Positions 34,032-45,748 of a stretch of DNA of 64,000 nucleotides are shown here, in pieces (the stretch's first letter is position 1; each line of letters opens with the position of its first letter). The notes under the pieces are model-generated. The model was given only the letters and a program-made list of their open reading frames with translations, ran no database searches and was not told the DNA's origin. The position numbers and the translations under genes were made by a program. This stretch comes from Apiosordaria backusii (taxonomy: Eukaryota > Ascomycota > Sordariomycetes > Sordariales > Lasiosphaeriaceae): the NCBI GenBank assembly GCA_030549205.1, contig JAUKTV010000003.1, positions 1,736,001 through 1,800,000 of the forward strand, given 5' to 3'.

Positions 34032-34359
34032 GCTGTGCCTTGCAATCGAAACTTTCGGTACCCCGTGTGACCTTTTTACAATATTTGGATGAGATTTGGC
34101 TAGGACTTGGCCCATTCGGTTCACATTCGGATCGCGTTCTAGCTTTTAAATTGTAGTGGAAGTCTGTATGACAAGAGCTCAGCTCAACCACGAGATTTTG
34201 AGGACAACTACCTATCTTTACAAATAAAGGCTTCAGGAACAATGGAATGCCTTAAAATAACAAATCGCCCCAAATTTAAAGGTTGCCTCTAATCAAGATA
34301 GATGGTTTTTGTTCGATCTTGCGCACAGGGCACCGAAAGTTTCGATTGCGAGGCACAGC
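34032..34359. repeat. 38-bp inverted repeats enclosing 250 bp
   Basis: Left arm at 34032-34069 (GCTGTGCCTTGCAATCGAAA...) and right arm at 34322-34359 are inverse copies matching at 34 of 38 positions. All four differences are transitions. The interior is moderately AT-rich without a gene. No flanking target duplication was found. It may be a miniature transposon remnant or a foldback element. Confidence 0.7.
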
Positions 34360-37122
34360 GTAAGGTGAACCTCGTCAAAGTGAACTTTTAAGTCAACTTT
34401 TTCATGACTATGATATCTCAAAAATGGCGGTATTATTAAGTGCTAATAAACGGTAATTACCTACAAAACTTCAAATCCTATAACAAATTAAGAGAAGCCC
34501 TGTAATAGATAGGTTGTGGATGAAACCTTTTGCGGTCTTGTTAATATTGAGGTTTTGAGGCTAGGGCAATGAGCATTAAAGAGCAGGGATGAATAGATTA
34601 CATGTATTTTAGTTTTAGGTTAATTCATTTTTCGTCTATAGAACGTTTGTAACCTACGAGATCTTTTTGCTCAGATATTTTACGCCCTTGGATCCAGTTA
34701 CCAGATATCCACAACCGTTCTATGTGATTTTCAGAGGAGGCACCTGTCATCATTAAACGAAGAACCCTCACTAAAGGGCTTGATCAGGGTTGGGACTTGG
34801 ATCCAAAGATGCTGACATTGCAGGTAGGTAAAGTCTCATCACTGGCATCGTTCCTTCTGTTGCGACCAGCTTGTCGAAGTGAAGTGAGCTCGAATTCATG
34901 GCTACCATCCTTGATTTGGGAGCTGTTAAGCAAGACCCACTCAAAGCTGCCCGCGCAAGGTCAGGGGGGTTTTGGTGTAGGTACCTTGGCTTCTTTCACA
35001 GTTACTGGCTCCTTCCCAAGCACTTGCCACCCTTTCCCTCCTGGCGGCATCCAGAACTTGGCATGAACTGCAGCGCAGCCCGACGTACCATTCCATGACC
35101 AGCCATTCCGACCTTTGAGTCACGAACCAGACCAGGGTCGCTTCTTCTTGCAAACCATCTTGCTTAGTTCAAGTGCCGAACTCACCATTAACACCTTTGG
35201 CAACTTCTTACCCTCAGCACCCGGCAAAGGTGATCAAAGAACCGGGGGGGCAGACCCTCGCCGCACTCGGCAAAGGTGATCCAAGAGTTGAGGGGCAGAC
35301 CCTCGCCGCACCCACGGTGCGTGGCATCCCAGGTTTGACATCTCTTCGCGTATCCCCAAAGAAACACCGATACGAACAGTCAGCGGCATGATGTCGGCCG
35401 CCTCCAAGAAGAGCCTCGAGCGGTGGCAGAAAAGGTACGTACGAATCGCTATAGCCTCGCCTGTGCCATCGAAAGGTACTGACCAGGTAGATGTCTTGCA
35501 GGCCAGGCCTTTGATGAACTCGACCGAGGTACCTCTACCAATGAGAAATTGGCATCGACAGCAGCAATTGTAGAGGTGGCTCCAAGCAACGTGGAGGAGG
35601 GCATCATTCCTGTTGGCACCTGATCCCGAGTCCAGCCACGGGTATCCGCCACCAAGAAACCAAATATTGTGGGACACCATTGGCTGATCTTGCTCACAGT
35701 TGACCAAGGCCGTATTCCAGCTTGGCCGTTGCGCCCTGATGTCGACCGACGCGGTTTCGCGGGCCTCGCCGTTGCGAGCACTGAGAATACACACAAATCT
35801 GAGCGTCTCGATTAACAGGCTATTGCCCATGAGGGCTGACACGTCTCATTGACGGGCTCACCACTCTTTGAGTATCTAGTCTTAGTTGGCTCCAACAACG
35901 GCACTGACCTGGCTCCTCCGAGTCACCCCCAACTGTACCAAAATTGGGTTTCACAGCGTGGTAAAATTGCTATCCGCTAACACATCGAAGGCAGAATTTC
36001 TCTTACTGCTCCACCGTTATCACCTGCTAGGTACACCCAGGTGGCTGTATAGCAGGTTTGACCATCGGTCAGTCACCCACAGAGCCCAGTCTTCGGCGCT
36101 GGATGCGTGGCCTCAGCACCTTCGGTTACTCTGTTGCTTTGCTTCCGTGTCTTGAGCCTCTGAAAGCCCCGGCGTTGCGTGGTGCTCATTGTAATCGCGG
36201 GGGGAGCATCCGGTGAACATGACGGTGTGGATGAGCGTGGCCATGGCGATGATTTGAGGTGGGGTTGAGGTTTCTTGGGACCGCACCGCATGTCCCTTGT
36301 CTCTTGTTAGGGGCGACCATGGGAGACAGACCTGGGAGATGCCTCTCTTCACACTTTCTACATCGAAGGAAACAGCAGATTGTGAGGTCGCAGTCTTCTA
36401 GTAGGACGTACGATATCAGCTTTTATTGTTTGTCTTTCCAACCTTGTATGGGTGAGCACGAGATTTCTTGGGTTCGATGGTGTGGACTTACCGTCTCGTA
36501 AGTACTTGACAGCCCGGGCCCTCAGACCGTCGACTGACATCACGTTGTAAAGACCTGCTCAAGCCCCGGCATCAATTTTCGTGGCAACATGTTGACTGGT
36601 GGAGGTCAAATCTTTCACCGATGGTTGGAACGGTTCGACTGGTTGACCGAGCCCTTTCGCAGACGTTGACCATCTGGCTGGTGCTGAAGGATGTGCTTAT
36701 GAGGTACCAATACATCGCTGTCATGGGGCCATGATCCTGTTCTTCAGCAGCTGGAGCAACCCTTGGCGCAGAGAAGACTGGAGAGCTCGAGCGATTCAAT
36801 TCCGGGCAATATTGTCGCCCGCAGGTATGGGTGCGGGTGTTAGACGTGAACATTGAGTGTGGGATTGGGATTCGGTTGTCTTCACTTTCTGTCCCTAGCA
36901 AACCATCTTGCGCTCAAGGTACCTCATTCGGCCTTACTTCTATCCAAGACTCAAGAGGAAGCTGACCAACCCCTTTTCTGCAGTGTACAACTCCTTGAAT
37001 CTTCGGAACTCGATGCCTGCCCCAGTCGTGGACCGAAGAACGTCTTTGCACGTAGGCGAGGCTATTGGCCTTGTCTAAGACCTACCTCCACAGTCCCGTA
37101 ACGGAAAAACAAGAGCTGCTCC
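34360..37122. other. 2.8-kb gene-poor region with a 46-bp duplication
   Basis: Two tandem 46-base units starting CGGCAAAGGTGATC at 35222 and 35268, ending CAGACCCTCGCCGCAC. The 202-codon minus-strand frame at 35234-35842 ends inside this repeat and has no motif. No other gene seen; small exon-like pieces (for example near 35388-35435 before a GTACGT) are not supportable. Confidence 0.45.
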
Positions 37123-37730
37123 CAGCGTGGTCAATAGTTGGGCTGAGCCGAGCCGGCCTTCGGCTCGGCCTGGCTCACCACATTCCCCGGAGGTCTCGGC
37201 TTGAAGGCATCACCGGCTCTGCTCGATCTCAGGGTCTTGATGAGGCCTTCGGAATCCATTCTTCCGCTCCGGTCTTGGCAAAGTGGATATATTTGAATTA
37301 TCTACAACTCGTCATGTTGAGCGAGCAGTTGGGAGGTCTGTTCAAAATCCACGCCTTGGTCAGAAAACAGCGGAAAACGACGAATTGGCCAGGAATTGGC
37401 TCCCTATCGACGAATTGGCTGGAAAACGACCAATTGGCCATTACCGAACAAGCCGAGGATCACAATTTTCCTTCGGGCCAATGGGTCTTCGGTTCTGGTG
37501 GGCCCCTGAGGTGGGCACCAGGGAGCCTCCCTGACGACGGCCTCAACACCATGACCCCAGGCATCACCACTTTTTGTGGGCTTCAAAATCAGTAGGGCTC
37601 GATGAGCCCTTGAGATTGAGCCAATAGGAAGGCTTATTTCATCCCACGTAATATTAAGGAAGGCTTGTCTTGGCTCAATGGCTCATCTCATGAGATGAGC
37701 TGAATTTGGCTCATTTCATTGACCACGCTG
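37123..37730. mobile_element. 608-bp hAT-like MITE
   Basis: Perfect 13-base terminal inverted repeats CAGCGTGGTCAAT (37123-37135) and ATTGACCACGCTG (37718-37730), flanked by the 8-bp direct repeat GCTGCTCC (37115-37122 and 37731-37738). Subterminal regions carry many GGCTCA/TGAGCC blocks in both orientations, including a strong palindrome at 37140-37178. There is no coding capacity. Unlike the 2.1-kb element it keeps normal GC, so it is younger, below the length recognised by RIP, or single-copy. Confidence 0.85.
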
Positions 37731-37738
37731 GCTGCTCC

Positions 37739-38654
37739 TTCGCTAAAGGATTCTGATTCAGCAACACTAAACTCGGTCACTTCTTCGGCAAAACCCGAGC
37801 TGGAGGAAGTACGTCCAATCTCGTCGTGAAGACTTTCAACTGGGAGTGGTTATGGAAGTCTCAAGGTTCAGGCGGGTCATGGTGTGCGAGTTTGACTGGG
37901 GCTACAACGGCATAGGTGTCGCCGATATCTTTGGATGATTGGGTATATGGGTCGTTTGTCCGACGAGACTCTTGGAGATTGGTCGGCGGAGCGTGAATAC
38001 AAATACAGGATGAGCTTGAATGAAAGACAGGATGAGCCCTGACGGGAGGCGGATAAGCTTAGACGCTTAGGAACGGAAGAAAAGAGTTTTCCCTGCGTGT
38101 GTTTTCTTGTAAAACATCAGGCGAACGATATATCGTCATCTTGGTATGCTTCACTTGTGAGAATATGGTAAGCGCGGCGCTCTAGAACTTTTCTCGAGTG
38201 CTGTCCTTTCATGTCCGAACACCATTCTTGCGGTGGTTGGTGTCGTCTTCAAACTTGAAGCTCACGTGTTCCAATATAGCCGTCAGATACCTTGCCCTAG
38301 ACGAAAGTAAAGGGTAAGAACGCGTGTTGGTAGTCTTGATAAGGTATTGTACAGTCCCTGTCCTCTCTCGTTGTTCTTGCACCAACAAATGATACTGCTT
38401 GTTGCTCCTATCGAGCACCACGAGCTATTGTCAACTGAATACATGCCAACAGGTCCGCATCGACAGAACGAACAGTCAGCCAGATCTGCCTACCTTATAT
38501 ATACTATTGGCCTTTTATCATTGACAATCTTCCGCCTGTTACACCACTCCCGTTTCCACGTCTCTGAGAAGACTGACGGCTGGGCAGAAATTGAGGATGC
38601 CTCTTCAACGCCACTCGGTACGCAGCTACTACGGAGTCCACCAATCAACCAGCT
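37739..38654. other. Intergenic
   Basis: Nothing recognisable beyond short chance frames. Confidence 0.4.
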
Positions 38655-39295
38655 ATGGATACTTCCAACACAGAGCGCTATTCACACAGTCGGGTTGCTA
38701 AGATGGCTTCACTGAGCGGCGGCTTGTCACACAGCAAGGGTCCAGCTACACCCCTGTCACAGTACATCACAGCCTCAGTCGAAGATCTTTTAGCAAACCT
38801 TCGCTTGGAGGAACTATACTCTCCACCATCCACACGCACTGCTCTTGAGATCACCACTGCCGCTTCGAGTCTGGGCCCCGAAGTGGTCGAGGAGCCAACC
38901 GCTAATAGGTAAACACCCGCTCAAAGGCAAGAGAGTGCCAGCCACCACGGAATTCAAGACAAGAGAGGACCTCGACTCGCGTTGCTTGCTCCTCTCACGC
39001 AGGGTGTGCAGCAGAGGTAGGCAATTCTCACCTTGCTCTCTTGTGTCTTGCACATATTATCCTCAACCCAAGGCCTCGGTCGAACTCGGAACTGACAGCG
39101 GGGCATTCACACGTAGTCCTCAACGATCAAGTTCCTCTTCGCTCCGCTGTGTTGAAGTCCCGCGCCGGCAGAGCCAAGAAATATCAAGCTCGCAGTGGGG
39201 AGGCATGCCGTCGGGGGCTTAAGGTTATCGCCGAGAGGCGTCCGGCGGGACAGCTCGTGAAGCTGACATCTGAGATTGCTCAGATGGAGCTGTGA
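38655..39295 (+). CDS. Hypothetical multi-exon protein
   Basis: Exon 1 begins MDTSNTERYSHSRVAKMASL at 38655 and runs to about 38908, just before a GTAAAC donor-like site. A middle piece reading 'EFKTREDLDSRCLLLSRR' lies at about 38945-39010. A last exon reads 'VPLRSAVLKSRAGRAKKYQA' and ends 'LVKLTSEIAQMEL' with TGA at 39293. The pieces have protein-like composition and lie in different frames, as introns would require, but exact junctions are uncertain. Family not recognised; the basic C-terminus might bind nucleic acid, which is a guess. Confidence 0.4.
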
Positions 39296-40144
39296 GGGCG
39301 GCGAGTAGGTGACGCAGATCGATGGGTGGGGTTAGACATCTGGATGAGGTGGACAGTAGCCAATGGTACCAGCACGCCTTTTCCATACTTCCGATCTCAT
39401 ATTGTTTTGATGCTCATCTTGGTGGTGCTTACTATCCATTCTCGTTCAACGATCATCATCCTGTGGCACTGATTGGTCCTGTCCTTTCCTGACTCGATGG
39501 CAGTTGCTATCATTCTTGACCTTACGGTATGTACCTTAAGGTACCTATACGGTAGCTCATTGATGTGTGGATAGTTGGACCGGGTATGTGAACACGATAT
39601 ATTAGGTATATTCTATCCTTTCTTTTCGCAACTCATCGTCGATAATAGAAACGATCTGTGGTGTAAAGACTGTGGGTGCTGTGAAATCCGCCTCCATCGT
39701 CGCCACGAAGCGATTAGGAAAGTTCTGAAACCGGTGTTAGGATCATCCTCATTTCATTCGATATATCCATTGACTTGAAAGCATTGCTCCCCCCTGTTCA
39801 TATCGTGTTTCAGTCCGCTCGGTGAATTCATCTTACTGGCATTATTGGGACGACTTGTCTCCTATTGTGCCTATACTTACAGGAACTACCTATTGTTCAT
39901 TGCTGCGGAAGGTGACCCGCCCGCAGGAGCACTAATGTCCAGTAGGAGCATTTCAAAGGTCCATGTTAAGTGAATATACCCGCACGTTGGGACCCATGGA
40001 CGTATACATTCTTCCTTTCTTTTCTCTCTCACAACATTCGGACTCGTGGTGACCTGCCCTCTTCCATTCGACCTTCTTGATCACCACCACAGCTGGGGTA
40101 ACCAGCCTCTCGTCACTTGACACCTCTTACACCTCGTTCGGAAA
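39296..40144. other. Intergenic
   Basis: No gene seen. ACCTTAAGGTACC palindrome at 39532. Confidence 0.45.
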
Positions 40145-40555
40145 ATGGACACTCGACTCACTCAACACTACTTTGGCCAGCAGGCTAGAATGCAGACTTC
40201 ACCAGCCAACACAACGTCTTCGAACAACCATTTCACCAACTCTCTAGCCGTGAACATGGAACCAGCCCTCCAACCCAGCTATCGAATCTTCAGTTGGATT
40301 ATACAGTCACCAACAGCTTTCTTGGCCGCCCGTAACAGCCCTAGCATGAACCCAAGCAAAACAGCCAGACCAGAGCCCAAGCACCTGTCCTCAATCGGAT
40401 CCCTGCCCTCCCGTCACCGTCTGGGTGCCTGTGCTTGGATGAAGAGACAGCCCAAGCACCGTCATCTGTCTCGCGTTCACAAGGTCTGCTCGGATAAAGG
40501 TACTTCAACGCTCCCAGTCCTGCACAGCAAGGTCCGTCTTGAAAGAAAAGAATAA
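40145..40555 (+). CDS. Hypothetical small protein, uncertain
   Basis: Intronless 136 residues beginning MDTRLTQHYFGQQARMQTSP, Ser/Asn/Pro-rich, with a basic C-terminal half ('WMKRQPKHRHLSRVHK'). A pyrimidine/CA-rich leader and AAAATGG context precede the start, as in nearby real genes. A possible short intron (GTACTT...CACAG, 40500-40529) would change the end. No family recognised. Confidence 0.35.
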   Translation: MDTRLTQHYFGQQARMQTSPANTTSSNNHFTNSLAVNMEPALQPSYRIFSWIIQSPTAFLAARNSPSMNPSKTARPEPKHLSSIGSLPSRHRLGACAWMKRQPKHRHLSRVHKVCSDKGTSTLPVLHSKVRLERKE

Positions 40556-41593
40556 AGAGTTGCCGAGACGGAAGGAAGGGTTCCTATTGAGCGTACGGCG
40601 GGCCCTGGCTGACCACAAAAGGCGCACGACGGAGGAGGCCTTGGATCTCGTGGCTGGCGTTTCCAAGATGAAGCTGTGATGGTGGGGTATTAAAGCAGTT
40701 GGCGTCGTCATAGGGTGGAGGCCTCGAGATTGGGCCTATAAGCGGGCTTGCGTTGGTCGGGGCGCTGGGGGTGCCCGCATCAAATGCCAATGAAAGCGAA
40801 AGATTGCCCTGGGATATATTTTACACTGTCAATCCGTCCCTTCATTCTTGATTAGAGTTTTCATCGCTTGCACTAGCTGCAAAGTGTCAAGCAGAAAGAC
40901 GAAGTGGTTGGTGGCTGTTTTTCCTGCGGTTAGAATTCGAAGGCTCAGCCTAGCGCCATCATGTGGCCGCTAAGATTCAGCCTTGCCAAGCCACACTAAC
41001 AAGGCTGAACTATGGTACCCACAGATGTCGACCCGTGACCTCAAAAATTCAAAATTCATGTGAAATGGTGGGGCGCAGGAGAGAAAATTGTGGCTAAAGT
41101 TATTTCCTTCGTTTCAGCTTCTAATCTTGGTTTATCAAGAGTTGTTGCTATCGTCTGGCGTCGGGGGTCGAACTAGCGTTGGACATCGATACCTACCTAG
41201 ATTGTCTTGCTGCGGGTCCTAGATCTGACACTTCATCCAGTCGCAGTCTTGGCCTCGACATTCGTGACGAGTCCAAACGTTGTATTCATGATGTGCTCAA
41301 CAATGTTCCTCGCTGGTTTGCCAAATTATGCGCAAGATCTGGCCGTGAAAAGGCTAACGTTGGGACCTTAAGCCACAGGGCCTGGCAAATTCAGTTTGAG
41401 GCGTAACAAGATGGAAACTTTAGTGAGTGGCACTTTGTCGCATGGGAAATCAGGTGCGTCGAGTATCATTTTTTTCTTAAGCTTCCCAACATGCTTTTCC
41501 CAGACTTTTTCTCCTCACAACTTACACATCGCATCATTTTCGTCAAGTTGAGGTTTATCTGCCCAAAACATATCACCAAGAGGCGAACAGACA
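40556..41593. other. Intergenic
   Basis: No supportable gene; likely promoter region of the first F-box-like paralogue near its 3' end. Confidence 0.4.
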
Positions 41594-43225
41594 ATGGATA
41601 ATAAGATCAACCACCGGTCGCACGCACCGAGCTCTGAGCGGGGCCAAGTGCAAAGATCTAGCAACAGCTCGTGCGCACGAAGTGACTCGGCCGCGGAGAC
41701 GTTCATCAATGGTGAGATGTACAACAAACAATACAGCCCGTTGTACCGCGTGCCCGAGGAGATTCTGTTGATGATCATCAGATGCGTGGAAGATACTGTC
41801 ACAGCACTTTGCATTGGCCAGGCTTCACGACGTCTGCGTCGGCTGGTTCACGACAAACTTTCGAGTGGTGATGACGAAGACTCCGACCAGTTCCTCCGTT
41901 GTCTCGAGAAGGAATACGAAAATCTGAGAGAAAATTCACCTGACGATTGGTGAGTGAAGCCATCTCGATTCTCGGAGTATGTATTCTTTTGTCGAACATA
42001 ACTAACCTCAAATGGCACATGTAGGAACATTCTCCGCTTCCTACTACGCCAAGATCGCCTCTGCTCGTCATGCTTGCGGCATAGCGAATTGATTCCGCAG
42101 ATGAAGAAACACAATTCCAGTGACAAGATGAGGTTGGATCCCCTTCAGATCAGGTCTAATGGCCGAGGACCATGGAACGGGTGCAAGTTCACCTCTCGAA
42201 ACCCAACCAACACACTCTATTGCGCTGGTTGTGATTGCAATCACTTTGCCCGCCAGTTTTCGACCAAACAGAGAGCTCGCGACGACGACAAACGAGTTTG
42301 TGTCGGTCGCGAAGGGTTCTTGAGGCCCTGCAAACATCGCAAAATCACATGGGCGGACGTGGAGAAACACATGCTCTACCAAGCCAACCATAAGCACCGC
42401 AGCGGATTAGTTCCAACAGTTCGTGAGCTGGTGTGCGACCACGCGAGTCACCAACCCAGCATACCAACTGATGATTGGGATACTTCATGGGCACCCAGAC
42501 TCATAATCAAAGGCAAAAGCCCTGATGATTTCAAAGTCACCTGTACATTGACCAGGACTCACAGGCTCCAGCTCAACGACTGTGGAAGGCTTGACGCGCA
42601 GGACGTGTGGTCCATGTTTCAGACAGACCTTCAAAAGGATGCGGGGTTCCTCATTACTGGAGCGACGGCAAATGCTGGAATCTTTCGAGCAATGGAATGC
42701 TTTGGAAAGTCCTCGTGTACCTGTCTGACCTACCAAAGCAACAGCACCCCTATGAATGGCCTGCTGGGCGGATTTAAAACCTGCCCAGGCTGGGCGCAAT
42801 ACGCTCACTTCTCCACTCTGTTGCTGTATCAAGATGGTCCACACAACTTTTCCAACGGAACGGAGTGGATCAGTGTAAGTCTTGGAGGCTCGGGACCCCG
42901 CGAGGATGTTGGAGGAGTGACTGTGGTAGTCACATACACCCGAGAAGTCGGAAGCTCAGGTTCTTCGGAGAGTCGGTACGCTCTACAAGTACTCAAGCCG
43001 GGGAGAAAACGCGCAACCAGACTCAATCCGCCACACGCATGGTTGCATGCTTTGGATTCAGACTCCTACACACTGGTTGAAGATGCCTCAGCTGTTGGCC
43101 ATGTCTGGCCAGTGTGCCGCAATGCATCCTGCGGACATTACTATCCCGTGCACCAGAAAACCCGCTGTCCTGCAAATGGCTCTGATTTGAAACTTTTTAG
43201 GGCCCAGCTAAGGATGAAGCAGTGA
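41594..43225 (+). CDS. F-box-like cysteine-rich protein, paralogue 1
   Basis: Exons 41594-41949 and 42025-43225; intron GTGAGT...TAACTAAC...ATGTAG restores Trp at the junction (DDW|NILRF). 518 residues. Residues about 45-90 carry an F-box-like motif, 'SPLYRVPEEILLMIIRCVED' followed by 'IGQASRRLRRLV'. Cys pairs follow: 'DRLCSSCLR', 'CKFTSRNPTNTLYCAGCDCNH', 'RPCKHRKITWADVEKHM'. A central region ends in 'SSCTCLTYQSN'. The C-terminus has 'WLHALDSDSYTLVEDASAVG' and 'WPVCRNASCGHYY'. The Cys/His spacing suggests zinc binding. F-box proteins usually recruit substrates to SCF ubiquitin ligases; the target here is unknown. It is the upstream member of a tandem pair. Confidence 0.85.
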
Positions 43226-44205
43226 CAAGCTGCAGACAGGTCGTTGGTCACTCGTGATCAAGGACTCGGAGGACGAAAGGGACGAGCTGGGGGAAAGCTT
43301 CAGAGCATCTGGCAAGTAGGATAGTTGCTTTATGATATCAGATCAGACTAACAAGCTTCATTTGCATCACTTTTCTTGATAGCCACCACCTGGTTCACCA
43401 CTCTGATACCCGCCACGATGACCACCCTGGCAGACAGCGACTTGATCACAATTCTGACCTTCCGCTAGCCTGGGACGTTGTGCTATGGCTATAGGCATTC
43501 CAGTCCAACACTAGGCAACAATCGTAGCATATACAGCTTACTCTTCACTCCTGATCGCGACTCTCCAGTCACCAAGTTGTCCGGTGAGCCAGCCACTCCA
43601 ATGATTTTACAAACAAGGATGAATAAAGCTGGAAAAGCAAAATTCGCTTTCGGTTGCAATTATCGCGAAATATAGAAGTGATATACTTGTCATGGCAGAG
43701 GTAGTATGGGCACTTGGCATGTATATACTAATCGTCGACTTCCTGGACGACCTCAGCTGCTGTGACATGCTCGCACAAATGTACTAGAAGAAGGATTTTA
43801 CTCTGTCTCATAATCTCTCGCATTGGACATTTGACAATTGTGAACACCGGGAGCAAGGAGGTGTGGTTGGCTGTTCAACAATTGTGGTTCCTCCTCACCT
43901 GCCGGAATTGCTCCCTGTGGGGCTCCTCGCGGAACACATTGAAGTTCAAGGGCTGCGGGTATTGTTGAGTAACAACTCACCATGGCAATTGAAATACTCG
44001 GCGCCGAAGATTTTACCAGCACCCACCGCAGAATTTTGATTACTTGGTGGATCCCTTTCCACAGCCGACATCTTCGTTTCCGCTCTTCGAGGTCACTCCG
44101 CGTCTTTTCCAGCTCTCTTCACCATTCAGCTTTGCCCTCCACGCAAGATATTTCGATAGCAAAGTCCTAGACGAATACAGCCTTGACAGCAACAATTCCG
44201 GCACG
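43226..44205. other. Spacer between tandem paralogues
   Basis: No gene supported. The stretch just before 44206 is open in the frame of the second gene but lacks similarity to the N-terminus of the first and is taken as leader. Confidence 0.45.
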
Positions 44206-45748
44206 ATGGCAAGCAAGGCGAGAAGCAGGAAGACGGGCACCAAGGCCAAGCGTGATGACCTCGTTTCGGGCACAGCATACAATGCCAAACACAGCCCACT
44301 GTACCGCATCCCAGAGGAGGTCCTCCTGATGATTGTTAAAAACTTCGAGGACGATCTGGTTACCCGCTTGTGTTTGGGTCAAGCCTCCCACCGTCTCCGA
44401 CGTATTGTTTACGCCAAGCAACCTGCGTCAGCCGCTGTCCTTTCCAAGATTTTCCGGGATGATGAGAGCACAGCTTTTTTGAGGGAACTCGAGGATTACT
44501 ACAAGTCCCTGAGACACACTTCAAACGATGGATGGTGAGCGTGGTCCAGACAAACGCTTGGCTCGACGACAGCTAACGTTGATTGATGATAGGAACCAAC
44601 TACGGTACCTCCTGAGGATGGATCGTCTTTGCGCGACTTGTCTTCAATACAGCGATCTCGGACTCGTGTCCAGCTGCCCGCTGAAACCTTTGTCATCCAC
44701 AGTTCCCGTCTCAGACTCTCCAAACACCGTGGCCTTGCAGGTGGTATCAACGAACAACAAGCCCTTGGACGGTTGCAAGTTCACGTGCGGAGACACGACC
44801 AAGACGTTGTTCTGTTCTGGCTGCGGCCGTGAGCATTCAACTCGAGCCTTCTCAAAGTCGCAGAACGGACTGGGAGACGACGAGCGAGTCTGTATTGGTA
44901 GAGAAGGATTGCTGCGGCTTTGTGAGCACCGCTACATCCAGTGGTCAGATGTTGAAGACCACTTTCTACAGCAGCAAAACCCAAAGAACCGAAACCGGCT
45001 AGTTCCGACAGCCTGCGAAATGATCTGTGAGCACCCAGATCATCACAGATACGGCATCCATGATCTGGCCGAGGCATATATGCCGAGGCTTAAAGTGGAA
45101 GGGTCCTCTACCGGCAACTATAAGATCACTCGATCCTGGACCACGCATCATGTCCTGCCCATCAACAAGAACGGCCGTTTAGATCCCCAAATCCTCCGGT
45201 CACGATTCCAAGAAGACTTACAAAATGCCGCCAGCGCCATCATATCTGGGACCTCCACCAGCGCCGCACTAAACCGGGCCATGTCATGCTTCAGCAACCC
45301 CTCGTGTACTTGCTTGATCGATGCCGACAATACGTCACGAACACCGTCAAAGACCTGTCATGACTGCCAAAGCAGCACCGACCATTCCTCCCACAACCCC
45401 GTCAAGATCAACCCACGCGAGTCTCGGTCCGAAATGATACACGTCAGACCCTGCTCCCAGTCAGAATCCCTTCTCAAGACGCAGCAGATCTGTCTGACGG
45501 TTACCTACAGCAGGGTCTTGGGCGGAATGAGTCACTGCGCCAAGGGACTCAAGGCCCTGGGACAGGGAAAGGGGTCTTCGGCACCCATCATTCCCCCTCA
45601 TGAGTGGTACCACGCGCTTGACCCCAATTCGTACGAACTGGGAGACGATTGCGAGGCTGTGGGCAAGGTGTGGCCTGTTTGTCACGAGGTGAATTGTGGT
45701 AACTACTACGGCACGTACCAGGTGACGCATTGCAGTAGGAAGCACTGA
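44206..45748 (+). CDS. F-box-like cysteine-rich protein, paralogue 2
   Basis: Exons 44206-44534 and 44593-45748; the intron (GTGAGC...GCTAAC...ATAG) is at the same codon as in paralogue 1 (DGW|NQLRY). 494 residues. Same architecture: 'SPLYRIPEEVLLMIVKNFED', 'LGQASHRLRRIVY', 'DRLCATCLQYS', 'CKFTCGDTTKTLFCSGCGREH', 'RVCIGREGLLRLCEHRYIQW', 'FSNPSCTCLIDAD', 'WYHALDPNSYELGDDCEAVG' and 'WPVCHEVNCGNYY'. Divergence is high outside these blocks, so the duplication is old. ATG 44206 is chosen by alignment with paralogue 1; the frame is open further upstream. Probable substrate adaptor, inferred from the F-box-like motif only. Confidence 0.85.

Noticed and set aside
35234..35842. 202-codon minus-strand frame
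   Set aside because: No motif, ends in a 46-bp tandem duplication, and composition equals the spacer.
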